64,000 nt of DNA, taken from Antedon bifida (taxonomy: Eukaryota; Echinodermata; Crinoidea; Comatulida; Antedonidae). This document shows positions 23,201-34,660 of this stretch, in pieces. The stretch is from positions 34,353,001-34,417,000 of the forward strand of contig OY727095.1 in NCBI GenBank assembly GCA_963402885.1, given 5' to 3'. The notes under the pieces are model-generated. The model had not been told where the DNA came from. It saw nothing but the letters and a program-made list of their open reading frames with translations, and did not search any database. Numbering within the stretch: the stretch's first letter is position 1; each line of letters begins with the position of its first letter. Both the position numbers and the translations under genes were made by a program.

Positions 23201-24524
23201 CTATTTCTTCCGTTTCACTGTCAATTTGTCCTTTTTTATTCTTGATAGACGGCATTGAGCTGTTACAGTTTCTCCCAATTCAAGACCAGCAAATGTTCTC
23301 AGCTCCGTGACTGCCATGGCTCGTTGAGTCATAGTCAATGACCACCGGCGCATTGCATTTTCCGAATTAGGAAAGGCAACAATCCCTCTCATACTTGAAG
23401 AAGAATCACGATTGACCGTCTGTTCTAAGGAAAGGTCAACAGCTTATCTACTGTAGTGCTTATTTGTACGTCTGATGGAAAATGCTCCTTTTTCCAGTAC
23501 TTCAAGCAACTTTGGGTCAGCGTTTTTCAGTTTCTGTATGAATAGGCCCTAGAGTTCCCCATCTGACGTAGTTAGGTCGGTTCAGGGCAAAGTAAACAGA
23601 TAATATGGTTGGAAATACATTAATGTAGCCAGTGACATCATTTGTTTTCACACATCTCTGAAGTTCTCTATGGAGTCGATTAATAAGAAAAATGTAAATA
23701 GCCCAGAATTGTGCTGTTGAACCTATATTTCCAGTAAGCACTGACTTGAAGTAATTCTCGTACTTCTGCAGGTGATTAATTACAACAGGATCCGATATAT
23801 GTTCTTCAATCAATGATGGGTCCAAAGGTGCAGTTGACATTATTTCTTGAAATGTGTGATGATCTTCTGCATTTATTTCTTGAAGAAAGCGTTTATACAA
23901 CTTTTGCTCCAAGACATTGGCAAGCAATTGGTGAATTCTAGTGCACTTTCCTTTGATGAAACCCATCATTGACCCCTCAGCCAAGATATCTGCTTCTTGG
24001 AGAATATATTCGATACCGCTGTCGTTAATGTACGTTCCAACTGCTCCGTAGAACGCCAACTCTAGAAGAAACTGAACTCGGCAGATCAACGGCACACAGA
24101 ATTAGACTATTGATACATTGGTTTTTTGAAAATTTTACCCGCTGGGAAAGTGACTTGCACCCAGAAACAGTTGCTATCTTAAGACTTTTCTCTTCTTTCC
24201 CATTTTTTCGGCCTTTTCCACAAAATATGCAAGTTCCCTTTAACATGCCACATTCATCTGATTTCCGAAGAACACTACTTTGTCTTGTTTCACGGCAGTG
24301 TAATACCTATGACATAAAGGGTGATAGCTGATTGAATTTTCAGGTTGTTTCATAAGAAAAATCTTGTTTGTTGTATCAGCATATTTGTCAGACTTCATTT
24401 TCTTACGTAATGCAGCAGCATTCTTTACAGTTGACCATTTCATTTCACTGAACGCTCTTAATTTACAATCGTTGTCCGCCGTTACCGTTTGGCAGATGTA
24501 GCACTTTGAAACATGGTCAGTGTT
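23201..24524 (-). pseudogene. Foldback transposon gene, decayed main part (candidate transposase)
   Basis: Read leftward from the acceptor TTTCTTTCAG at 24525, the frame opens with NTDHVSKCYICQTVTAD, then MKWSTVKNAAALRKKMKSDK and YHPLCHRYYTAVK. A CIFCGKGRKNGKE segment follows. The Cys/His spacing suggests one or two zinc-binding modules near the N-terminus. Further on come a helical region and ALNRPNYVRWGTL (about 23560), then VDLSLEQTVNRDS and AMRRWSLTMTQRA (about 23325-23440). From memory, LEQT.NRD, RW and NRPNY.RW recur in a large uncharacterised family of multicopy invertebrate proteins. The frame is broken: shifts near 24245 and 24080 and a stop near 23437, so it is not functional. It lies wholly between the inverted arms. 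Confidence 0.6.
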
Positions 24525-24660
24525 CTGAAAGAAATGTAATGTCCCAAGTCAAGCATATTCAAACTTTAAATTAAACTACAAATAAAAGTAATATGGAATG
24601 TAGAATACATTTTCAAAGAGAAAAAACATAGGCTATTTAAAATTAATGATCACATTATAC

Positions 24661-24975
24661 CTCTTTACTAACAGATACAGGTAAAATACTTGTTGCTGCT
24701 GGTCCAACTGCTTCACTTATATCCGGTTCTTCTGTAGTTTCAGAGGTTTTTTCTTGAGTTTTACTATGTTGTAATTCTTTATCTCCTTGCTCTTCTGTAG
24801 TTGTACTGTACATGGATGCATTTTTTCTGCACAACTTTGTGACTTTTCCAAGGTTATTGATGTTTCTTCTGAATGCGTTTCCTCTTGATTTATTCTTAAA
24901 GATACTTTGTCTCGCTCTTTTGGTACTGTTTGCTTTTCTTTTAGATTCATTATGGCTGTCATAAACATTGAACAA
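24661..24975 (-). pseudogene. Foldback transposon gene, 5' exon
   Basis: This open frame reads MFNVYDSHNESKRKANSTKR onward and is rich in Lys, Arg, Ser and Glu, including EEQGDKELQHSKTQEKTSET. It ends SVSKE at a good donor (AAAGAG|GTATAA) in phase 0. The acceptor at 24525 opens the CYIC exon, also in phase 0, so the two parts form a plausible spliced gene with a 136-bp intron. The true start is uncertain: an acceptor-like TTTATGACAG lies just inside the frame, near 24955. The basic composition suits a nuclear DNA-binding protein, but no domain is recognised. Confidence 0.45.
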
Positions 24976-25821
24976 AACACAACTCTACAATTAGTGAATT
25001 AATATATTATTGCACTACTTTAATTAACTGTAACTATATAAACACCATACCCCTTACTAGTGCTTACAACCTAATAAAGCATTGTCCAGGTCTTTCTTAA
25101 TTACACTGTATCCTAATCTCAAACAATATAATTAAACCAATACATATACATATTACTTAGACTTGCCTAAAGCTTAATTAATGACATGGCACTGACTTCC
25201 TAACCACAATATTAGAAATTAGGAAACAACATTCCTAATGGTAATCAATCGTATACTTCTAACAAGTAAAACATGAATATTAACATAAATGTGTCAACGC
25301 CTGGGTTCATAGTTGCATTAGGCTGTTTACTGGGCCCCTTATATTAAGCAATAGGCCACTGAGCGCTCATGCTGTTACGCCACTGAACGCTGTGGAATAT
25401 CTATCAATGAGCCATAAATAGCCTAGGCCTAATTGTATTTGTTTAGTATTACTGTTAAGATACACAATTAAAAAAAATCATAGCTGGACACTTACCTTGA
25501 TTTAAAGATGTACCACTCTCTATCATAATCAAAATGCATTTAATAAAATCAGCCTTTGTTTTGAAATGTTGATGATAATCAACAACATTATTCTCTAGTG
25601 AACCATTATAGAAGATAAGTCAGTTTCTAAATATGTCCTTTAACTGCATAAACCAATTGACTAATTGATTTACTTTTTTCCACACCACAAAAAGACAAAG
25701 AAGTCCTGTTCTGAATACCTATTTTACACTATGTTGAACTTATATACTGTACCATAGTGGCACATTTGTGAATTAGGTAAGGGGTTGGATGGATGGGGTG
25801 GTTCTATAATGAGCAAATAAA
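24976..25821. other. Interior of the foldback element, upstream of its gene
   Basis: This is AT-rich sequence between the decayed gene and the right arm. It would hold the gene's promoter or first exon, but nothing definite can be seen. Confidence 0.4.
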
Positions 25822-27093
25822 AATGTCTGGTAATGACAATTCATATCCTTGACAGTATACTACACATTTTCCCACCAGTTTTACAGTGGTTAACCCTTGG
25901 CCTAATCTGGGTCATTTTTGAGGGTGGGGTGTTTGAGGGGGCCTGGTGGACACAACCCACCACTTAAAATGTCTGGCAATGGTCATTTATTATACTAGGA
26001 ATCATGCTGAACATTCTACAGCATGTTTTAAAAGGTTAGCTTTTCAGCTGATCTAGCTAATTTTTGGGAGTGGGGGTGTTTGACGGGGTCTGGCGGGCAC
26101 AATCCACCACTAAAAATGTCTGGCAATGGTCATTCATAATAGTTATGAGTACATTGAACATTTTCCCACCAGTTTTAGAGGGTTAACTTTTAAGCTGATC
26201 TAGCTCATTTTTGGCCCTCCAGAAATGGGGGTCTGGCAGGCACCCCCCCCCCCACCATTAAAATCGTCTGGCAATGTCCATTCATTATATTTCACTCTAT
26301 GTCAAACAATTTGCAAAATATTTCATGGGGTTAACTTTTCAGCTGATCTAGCTCAATTTTTTGCGGGTTGGGTGTTTGACGGGGTCTGGCGGGCACAATC
26401 CACCACTGAAAATGTCTGGCAATGGTCATTCATAATAGTTATGAGTACATTGAACATTTTCCCACCAGTTTTAGAGGGTTAACTTTTAAGCTGATCTAGC
26501 TCATTTTTGGCCCTCCAGAAATGGGGGTCTGGCAGGCACCCCCCACCACTAAAATCGTCTGGCAATGTCCATTCATTATATTTCACTCTATGTCAAACAA
26601 TTTACAAAATATTTCATGGGGTTACCTTTTCAGCTGATCTAGCTCAATTTTTTGCGGGTTGGGTGTTTGACGGGGTCTGGCGGGCACAATCCACCACTGA
26701 AAATGTCTGGCAGTGGTCATTCATGATAGTTAAGAGTTTATTGAACATTTTCCCACCAGTTTTAGAGGGTTAACTTTTAAGCTGATCTAGCTCATTTTTG
26801 GCCCCCCAGAAATGGGGGTCTGGCAGGCACCCCCCACCACTAAAATCGTCTGGCAATAGCCATTCCTTATATTTCACTCTATGTCAAACAATTTGCAAAA
26901 TATTTCATGGGGTTAACTTTTCAGCTGATCTAGCTCATTTTTTTTACCCTTTACAATGTCCCTCCTAGCCACACCCACCAAAAGAAACGCGCCAGACTGT
27001 CATTTCCATACATTGATATGTACGTAGATAATTGCCACATGCATAGAAATTGGTTAACTTTCTAGCTAGGTTGACCCCTCTGGGCTCCTGGTC
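25822..27093 (-). repeat. Right arm of the foldback transposon (seven to eight units)
   Basis: The inverted core AGCTGATCTAGCTC, or a close variant, occurs at about 26043, 26194, 26341, 26486, 26631, 26778 and 26922, with one further degenerate unit from about 25822. The alternation of unit types mirrors the left arm, but this arm has at least two more units. Open frames over it (for example 26225-26773) are repeat artefacts. Confidence 0.85.
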
Positions 27094-27342
27094 TATACTG
27101 CTTGCTACTTAAATATCTCTCAACTGTCTATGAATTAAATGTTTTTACCAGGATGTAGTTGAAATGATTTTTTTTTAAACCAATAATAATATAATAAATA
27201 AAGCATGTTTTGGGGTATTTGTGTTTACTTGTCTTAACTGTTCACACCAGGTGTCTGTCAAGATGATCAATTCCTGGAAGAAGAGTCCAACGACCTCTAG
27301 AAGGGGTTTCAGTCATTCTGAATCATGGCATTCCAGACATCA

Positions 27343-27356
27343 ATTACCATGGTAAC
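27343..27356 (+). promoter_or_regulatory. RFX X-box-like palindrome
   Basis: ATTACCATGGTAAC matches the RFX transcription factor X-box (GTTRCCATGGYAAC) except for the first base. RFX sites often mark promoters of ciliary genes, but no exon is recognisable nearby. Confidence 0.3.
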
Positions 27357-27612
27357 AAACCCACGACATCAACTGGTCACCTGGTAATTATTATTTCTTC
27401 ACTATTCTGGGTAGGGCAGTCTGGGAAATAAAAACTGATTTATACTATACTTTTTTTTTTTTAACATTTAACAATTATTGCATTTTGTGTCCTGTCTGAA
27501 ATGTTTGCTGGCTTCAGTCCCAACACGTTCTCCTCACTTCTGTTCTCATTTTAAACTTTATACAAACTTATCAAACATCAAATGGGACATAATACTTTAA
27601 TAATTGATTTCT

Positions 27613-27989
27613 CTAGTACATACAGTAACCTCTAGTCAGGGGACACTTTCAATTGAAATGAACAAAAGGATGTTTAAACATCACAGCATCCTCCTCAGGG
27701 GACACTCCTACCTATTGCAAGGGGACACTCCTACCTATTGCAAAGGGACACTCCTACCTATTGCAAAGGGACACTCCTACTCCGGGGACACTCCTATTCA
27801 GGAGACATTCCTACAAAAGGGACATTCCTACTCAGGAGGCATTCCTACCTATTGAGTGGACACTCCTATTCCAAAGGGACACTCCTACTCTGGGGACAAT
27901 CCTATTCAGGAGACATTCCTATTTATGGGAGACTCCTACTGAGACACCCTGAATGTGTCCCCTTAATAGATTTAACTATTACAGAGTAG
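27613..27989. mobile_element. MITE of the GGGGACAC family carrying a minisatellite
   Basis: The left end has CCTCTAGTCAGGGGACAC and the complement of the right end has ATCTATTAAGGGGACACATT. These are imperfect inverted repeats related to the elements at 412-610 and 43793-43850. Between about 27697 and 27945 the interior is a variable tandem array of units such as GGGACACTCCTACCTATTGC, 16-23 bp long. Frames across the array are repetitive artefacts. Confidence 0.6.
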
Positions 27990-28924
27990 TATTAACAAAT
28001 AATGAAAGAAAATGCTTTCTAAACTATATTTCACAATTTGACCAGGTTTAGACAGAAGGCCACTGCAAGGTCAGAAAGCCTGGAATGTTGTGACAGATGA
28101 TAATCTATCAGCCTTACTTGAGAAACCTAAATGGAAAGTTAAATGCAGTGATAGGCCTAGTTAGTACTGGCATACAATGTAGCGCAATATAAGTGGTACA
28201 AGTTGTACAGTAGAACTATTATAAAGATGTATTCAACAAAAGAATTATTGTTTTGAGGAGGACAATATATCTTCAATGAATTAACATGTCTGGAAATTTT
28301 CTCTTGGCTGATTATATGATAAAATGATGAGCCAGAAATCTTGAGTTCTTGCTTGGATTTCGAATACTTTGTAAATATCAGGTAAATTGTAAGATTGTAT
28401 GTATATACTGTATGTCAAAGAGAAGTAGAACACCTACTACTGTATAACAATTGAAAACTGGCAATGTATGGGGCAATATTTCAAAAGATAGTTAAAAAAC
28501 AAGTACAAAGAAAACTCAAAAATTAATGGACCAAATGACAGAAAGCACTATAAAGTAATCAATCAAGTCAATGCTTACAAATAATACTTTGCTTATATCT
28601 AGAATATATAATATTTCAACTTGTAAATCCGTCATATTTGATTTCTCTAAAAACATACAGTATAAAAAAAAAGATCAATAAATCAAAGAACGACAAACAT
28701 TGAATGACTTTGTGATCTGGCACAATGAGCAGCTTTTATAAAGTTCTCACGTACAGTAAATCCTGATACCAAAAGGTGTGCGTCACCAAGTTGAATAACC
28801 ACCTACAGTAAGTACTTTGAGACTGGATGTTGCCCAAAATAAGTCTAAAATTCTGAATTTATGTAAATTATTTGTATTGACTGCAAGTAAACTGCAAGAT
28901 ATCTGAGGACACTGACATTTCATA
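27990..28924. other. AT-rich noncoding stretch
   Basis: Nothing recognised beyond scattered short AT repeats. Confidence 0.5.
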
Positions 28925-29225
28925 AAACCTACAACCACCGACCCTACTGTACGTTAATGTTACCACCAACGCTACTGTATAGTAAGAAGTTTTCACTGAC
29001 CTTATCGCTAATATTGAAACTACCAACGACCCTAAGAAGTTACAAGTTATCAGTGAACCTAATATTGAAGCTTCCAACGATGCTAAGAAGTTACAAGTTT
29101 CCACCGACCCTATCCCTAATATTGAAGCTACAGTATTAACGACCCTAAGAAGTTACAACTGACTGACCACCAACCCAAAACTTTACCACCAACGACAAGA
29201 AGCTACTGTACAGTACCACTGACCC
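28925..29225. repeat. Degenerate tandem array (CTAAGAAGTTACAA units)
   Basis: Units of roughly 50-65 bp combine ACCCTAAGAAGTTACAA with CCTAATATTGAAGCT and CCACCGACC words. At least four diverged copies are visible. Short frames on both strands here come from the repetition. Confidence 0.65.
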
Positions 29226-30273
29226 TAAGCTTTGACGTTAAGAAGATTTTTTTTCTTTCCACAAAATTATATTAATTCCTTCTAATCAATTTTTCCATAT
29301 GGTGCAAAGAGAAACCTAAATTTCTGTTTATTCTTGAATTCAATGTGTTAAAATACAGTAGGTTAACCATCAGTTTGAAGAACATAATTTAATACGATTC
29401 TATCAGACACATGAATATTTTATTTCACAAGAGAGATGTAATAGGAGCAAAACCTATCACGCAAAAATGTCTTGCATGTCACATTCACTGTCACATTTCT
29501 TAAGTGATGCCGATAAGAATGTCAACTTGATTTTTTTCTATGTTTAATCTTCCATCATTAATTATTTCTTTTAGGTGTTCAATGCATTGCATAATTTATT
29601 ATCTTGTATGCTTATAACATGTGAACATACTAAACAAAACATCAACAGATTTTTACATTTCTTCCCTAAAATATGAGTGTGTAATTGTGAATGTGCAGTT
29701 TGACAATTTTTAAGAACCAGAACCTGAATTGATGCTGCTCGAATCAGAGGATGAGAACTCTTGGAATCTAGTCAGTCGTTCACTAACGCCAACTAATAAC
29801 GTTCAATTTTGTGCACAAAAGCTCACGACTTGCATAGAACTCGCATAAAATTTATATACTTGAAAGATCACAGTCGCCAATGATTGGTTATCTGTCAACT
29901 TCGACCCCTAACGCCCCTGTAGATGGACAATCATTAAAAACTGTTTAGGAATGATTAATGATGATAAACCTACAGTATAAAACATGTTTCTGGCAACCTA
30001 CAGTATAGCACCAACTCCAAATCAAGTCTTTTAATTGCTCACGCCCACACAATTATTTTATTCCACCTACCCTTCCAAATCAATCAGTATTATTTAAATG
30101 TTCACATTTCAAATAATATCTAACCACTAAAATCAATTATTGTTAATGTGGGAATCTATACTATTGCAAGGTGAGTGGGTTCTGGTGGGTGTCTCATACG
30201 GCATTATAGTACTGTACATGAGGCAAGACCAATTTAACATGACTGCAACATTCAAATTGTTTTGATATTTTTT
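29226..30273. other. Noncoding stretch, one weak coding hint
   Basis: This is mostly AT-rich. On the plus strand at about 29711-29845, after TTTTTAAG, there are about 41 open codons (EPEPELMLLESEDENSW and on), ending in a stop. The composition is protein-like, but no donor or family supports it. Confidence 0.3.
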
Positions 30274-30281
30274 GGTCAAAT

Positions 30282-30692
30282 CAAAGAACTTATAACACAA
30301 GAATCTCCTGTTCTTCAATTTGCATTCAAAACACAGTATCGGAAGTACAGGGTTAAAAGGTCAAACTGGGCGACGCCATTTCACAGCTTGGAGCAGCGCC
30401 CCCTCTAAACTAGGAAGTCAATTACTCTATCCCCCTAGAGTATTAGCAGATCCCCTCTATGATTTTGACTTCCTAATTTGATGCGGGCGCCCTACTCCTC
30501 AGTCAATTACTCTATCCCCCCTAGAGTATTAGCAGATCCCCTCTTATGATTTTGACTTCCTAATTTGATGCGGGCGCCCTACTCCATGGCTCACAATGGC
30601 GCCACCCATTAGCTCTATTCTATCCCACAATGCCTTTCGAAATTGTTACGCGCTTCGGACGAACAGGATATTCTTGTGTTATAAGTTCTTTG
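30282..30692. mobile_element. hAT-like MITE with internal 85-bp duplication
   Basis: The ends are long inverted repeats: CAAAGAACTTATAACACAAG at 30282 and its complement ending at 30692, continuing to CTGTTC on each side (about 33 bp). GTCAAAT flanks both sides (or GGTCAAAT, 8 bp, if one base is assigned to the duplication), which fits a hAT-type target duplication. The interior holds two tandem 85-bp copies (30416-30500 and 30501-30585) containing CTAGAGTATTAGCAGATCCC. Confidence 0.8.
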
Positions 30693-30699
30693 GTCAAAT

Positions 30700-33600
30700 G
30701 TACAAAATCCAAAAACTCTCTACTATACTATTCAACTGGACTGAGCAAACTTAGCCTTCAGGCCATGGTGTGGGTGAAAAGGGTGAGGCTAGCTATGGTA
30801 ATATAACTAGGATTGAATATGTACAAACTGCCTGAGGCTGTCAAACACGATTTCAGTAATGAAATTAATATCAAACGCATGAAATTCAAACTATTGGTCA
30901 ACAGTGCAGACCAGTACTTATGATTCCTAAGGCTAGTACACCCACAAAAAGACCCTGATTGACAGACCCATTTTAAGCTACCCGTACATCAATTTCAGTA
31001 TACAAATACACAGCATTATAATTAATTATTAATTGGACGGACACCTTGTTGAAATATAACTTTACAACAAACATTATTTGATCACGATCTACTGTACCAT
31101 TTAGGAATTATAGTATTCTTCCCTGATGACAGTTACTGTGTACTGTAAATTATGCGAAATTGGTGGTATGTAAGAAAATCAATGAATAATTTATTTAAAA
31201 TATGTAAAGTTTAAAATTGTATTGTCGGAACAGCTAATTACGCTAATTTAAATGCTTAATATACTGTATGTAGCAAAGGTTTATCTATTAACATTAGAAC
31301 TCAATTTAATCCTACTTGCTAAATACGGATTTATATCTAAACTACATTAAAAGTGCAAAGCAACAAATATTTTCCACTAAAATCTTAAAAAAGTTAATTA
31401 ATTTTCTTGAACAGATATTCATAATGCGACCTAGCATTTCAAACCTACTTACATAATTACAGAATTTATCAACAACCAAATTACAGCATGGTATCATTAA
31501 ATTCGGAATTCCAAAAGATAACTAAAATATCACCTCTATTTCAACTATGAATTTGCAGCTGCTTTAGCTAGGTAACCTTTGACCCTTTAAGGTCTCCCAA
31601 AAATTCAGGAACAAATTTTGATACATTTCCACTTAGTATTTCAATTATCCTTATTATTATTTTATATCATGCACCGTCTTGAATCAAGATCCACTGTAGT
31701 ATGCATTAACCCAACTTAACTCAACCCCCTCCTAACTCAAATTCCCTTACTATTAAATCTATGTTCAAGAAATGTGGTATATTGCTTAATCTAGCAATAA
31801 ATTAGAATATCAGTGCTCACAGTAGGGTTTTAATTTGCTACAGTTTGATGGCACCAGTAAGCTTAGTATTTCTTTATGTATCTTTTGTAATATACCAATG
31901 TACTGTACTATAACATTCAGACAGTAAAGAGTTTCATCTAGTTTAAATCTTAACATGCAGCAAGCGTGAACTAAGAATTACTGAACATAAATGGTTGGTG
32001 AATTGGTTTAAATTAAGCAAAGGATTTAGTATGATGGCCCATAAACACCAACACAATTAAAATCAAATGGCAGTTCCAGTTATCTATATTTTTCCCGTTC
32101 AAGGTATAATTTTATTCTTATCTAAATTCAGCGGACGATTGAGATAAAAGGAGATAATATAATAAGTATATTACTGTCACCGTAATTGTGCATGCAATAA
32201 TATTAAGATTAACTGATTGAAGGGAAAAAAAAAACTAATAGGAAATTATTGGTAGAGTAAGTACTTCCTGATTGCTTTCAATTAGTTGCTGTATTGGACA
32301 GCATTTTGTTTTTGTTTCAATCATTGGCATTCTATGTACAACCTACATTAAAGATGCAGGACATCTTGATCCTACGATCCACTAGGCCATCTGAATACAA
32401 AATACTCCTTGTAGGATTGCATTAAAAAAATGTCTTGTACTTTTGAAAAAACAATACAATCGTAGATCGTGTTTAAACAACAATGTATGCCTATGATCAT
32501 GCGTGGGCTAGGATGGATTACGCATGGAAATTAAAAATTTACCTCTAGGTTATTATTAACATTTTCTGCTTGTATCCCAGTTCGTTTAATCATTTTGTAA
32601 TTAAATTTATCATTAATAAAAGGATGTCGCAAACATTTTGTAACTTACATACAATTAATATTTTACAAATACAGTAAACAATTCATATATGTTTATTTAA
32701 ATTAAAAACAAAAACAAATAAAATACTTTTCATACGTTTAAAATGTAAAATTTATTTAAAATAGAAACAGTAAATGCAATATACAACATTGAACACATAA
32801 TAAAGTTAAAGAATACATTAAAAATTAAACTAGTAAGCATATTTGTACAGGGAAAGTATCATTTTATAAACATATACAATGCTTGCATATCAAAGTCCGC
32901 CATTCAGACAGAAATGAATTGATTTTCAGCCTACACAAATAAAGAACAGACGTTTTTTTTAGACGTTTACATCATATTTGCAAGCGGTATTAAAGCAATA
33001 TTGATTATGTTTACATTATTAATTGCGTGTTACGATTAATTTACGGTTACGATTTGCATAAAATAACCATTGAAATCCCTCAAATTGTACTTTCAAATAA
33101 TCTTGTAGCCACATCGACTGCACAAACAATGAATGCATTTTGTAGTTAACCCACCACACACAATCCCACACACGCACGGGGCCCATCCGTGAACAAAGCA
33201 CACTAAACTACTTCACTACCAACAAGAGTACAGTTTACTTACTGTATTTATCGCTACGAATATGAACGATTTCAACGTTATATGAACAAAAGACGAATTG
33301 AGTATGAAATATTATTCCAAAACAGTATTAAATATGATCAAATCCAGAACTGATTTTACCTTTTTATTGTAGAGTATCTTCTATCACAACCTTTTACATT
33401 CTTTCGTTCCTTTTTTTCTCGAAAACTATTGCCGCAAGGCTATGACCTGGGTGGCGCTTTCTGGTATGGGAAAGTGACGATGACGATTCCACGAAATTGT
33501 AGGAAAATCTATTATTCACAGAAAAACTGACTGAAAACTATAACTACAATTTTTGTTTTGAAACAAAAATGAATATTTTACATATCTATATCAAATATAT

Positions 33601-34440
33601 TGTATAAATCTGTAGTATTATATTTATTATAAATGGTTGAAAAACCCCACATTCAAAATGGAATGGTCCGTGTCCTTGCATGGTTGTTGGGTTTACCACA
33701 GGGTGTACACCAATGGTGGCGATCGGAATCAGGGTTAATGCACGAAAAATGAGGGCTAAAACATGTGAAAAAATGAATGAATATAATTGGGTAGACCTTC
33801 AACTAATACAATAACAGTTTTTGGGAAAAAATACTGTAAATGTTAAATTGTTACAAATCAGATTCAAGAAATTATTGTAATTAAATTAACACAACGCTGC
33901 AGGATTGTTTTTAATTGTGAAAATCAGTGAATTTTCACAATTTAGAGTAGGGCCTGCTATACAGTGCAGTATATAAAAACGAAGACATATAAATTAATCT
34001 TATTTAGATTTAACCCATACTTGTATAAAACATAAATCGGAGTTTCGCTTCTTTATAATTAATGTATACGAAATTTATTTATTTATTGTGATAGCTAAAA
34101 TAAAAATCAAAACCAACCGGAAATCGGCGACATAATTCCTCAAAGCACTGTTTATTTGTTCTATTGATATAAAATATACTGTTGGTGTATCTTTTATATA
34201 CTTGATTAATTCGTAGTCAATTTTATATAAATAACCTTGGGTATTAGAATATTATATTGTAGGCTACAGTGTCAATAACATTATGGTGGTGCTACACAAG
34301 GACATAACGTATCAATAAAATGGATTTCATACTTTATGGTCTTTTTTAAAGAGCATCTTTAATCTTCTAACAGACAGCATCAACACAATATTAATATATT
34401 TGCATTACTCCTCTCTCTCGTGACTGGAGTTATAATTTTG
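30700..34440. other. Noncoding stretch with small CpG-rich patches
   Basis: No exon was recognised. CpG-containing, less AT-rich patches lie at about 33110-33240 and 33430-33500. They could be promoter or 5'UTR sequence for FGFR on the minus strand, but no defining signal was found. A minus-strand frame at 33019-33201 has no recognisable similarity. Confidence 0.35.
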
Positions 34441-34441
34441 T

Positions 34442-34447
34442 TTTATT
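34442..34447 (-). terminator. Polyadenylation signal AATAAA
   Basis: On the minus strand, GAATAAAAC lies 17 bases beyond the TAA of the candidate last exon at 34465-34660. AATAAA is common by chance in DNA this AT-rich, so it supports the exon only modestly. Confidence 0.4.
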
Positions 34448-34464
34448 CTATTTCACGGGTACGT

Positions 34465-34660
34465 TTAAAGATTACGACTATTAGGCACAAGACGTCTGTT
34501 TACGGACCTGTTTAGAGGGTTTAATTCAATCATTGGCTGTGGTGGCCTCCCTGAACATTTTTGTCTGTCATCCAGCAGAAACAAACTTACATCATCCTCT
34601 AGTTTTTTTAGCTGGGAGTTGTAAAATAATATTTTTAACTCCCTGGTTTTACCGTCCGAT
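34465..34660 (-). CDS. Candidate last exon of an unrecognised gene
   Basis: After the acceptor CGGCTTCTTTCAG at 34661, one base plus 64 codons run to a TAA, followed closely by AATAAA. The sequence reads SDGKTRELKILFYNSQLKKL, then EDDVSLFLLDDRQKCSGRPP, and ends in RLVPNSRNL. It is varied in composition, with a short amphipathic stretch (LKILFYNSQLKKLED) and a basic tail, unlike the low-complexity frames nearby. There is no membrane segment. I do not recognise a family. Upstream exons would lie at higher coordinates on the minus strand; none could be identified. It could also be a fragment of a mobile element. An alternative donor (GATGAT|GTAAGT) within it would make it internal. Confidence 0.4.

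Larger units (their letters stand above)
22091..27093. mobile_element. Foldback-type DNA transposon with long tandem-repeat arms
   Basis: The outer ends are inverted copies: GAGCAGGAGCCCAGAGGGG at 22091 and the complement of GACCAGGAGCCCAGAGGGG ending at 27093, with TA on each side as a possible duplication. About 190 bp of outer arm are nearly identical in inverse orientation. Inside them, both arms consist of units of about 145 bp in two alternating types. Each unit contains GAGCTAGATCAGCTGAAAAG or the AGCTTAAAAG variant, followed by GTTAACC. The arms flank a decayed gene read on the minus strand. This architecture is like the Drosophila foldback element with an internal gene, and like the TU elements described in sea urchins. 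The superfamily is undetermined. Confidence 0.8.

Noticed and set aside
26225-26773. Two similar plus-strand frames (GVWQAPPP...) and a minus-strand one at 22458-22661
   Set aside because: They lie within the tandem units of the foldback arms and are repeated because the units are.
27604-27989. Three overlapping frames rich in GHSY or DTPT repeats
   Set aside because: They are a minisatellite inside a MITE, open in all three frames.
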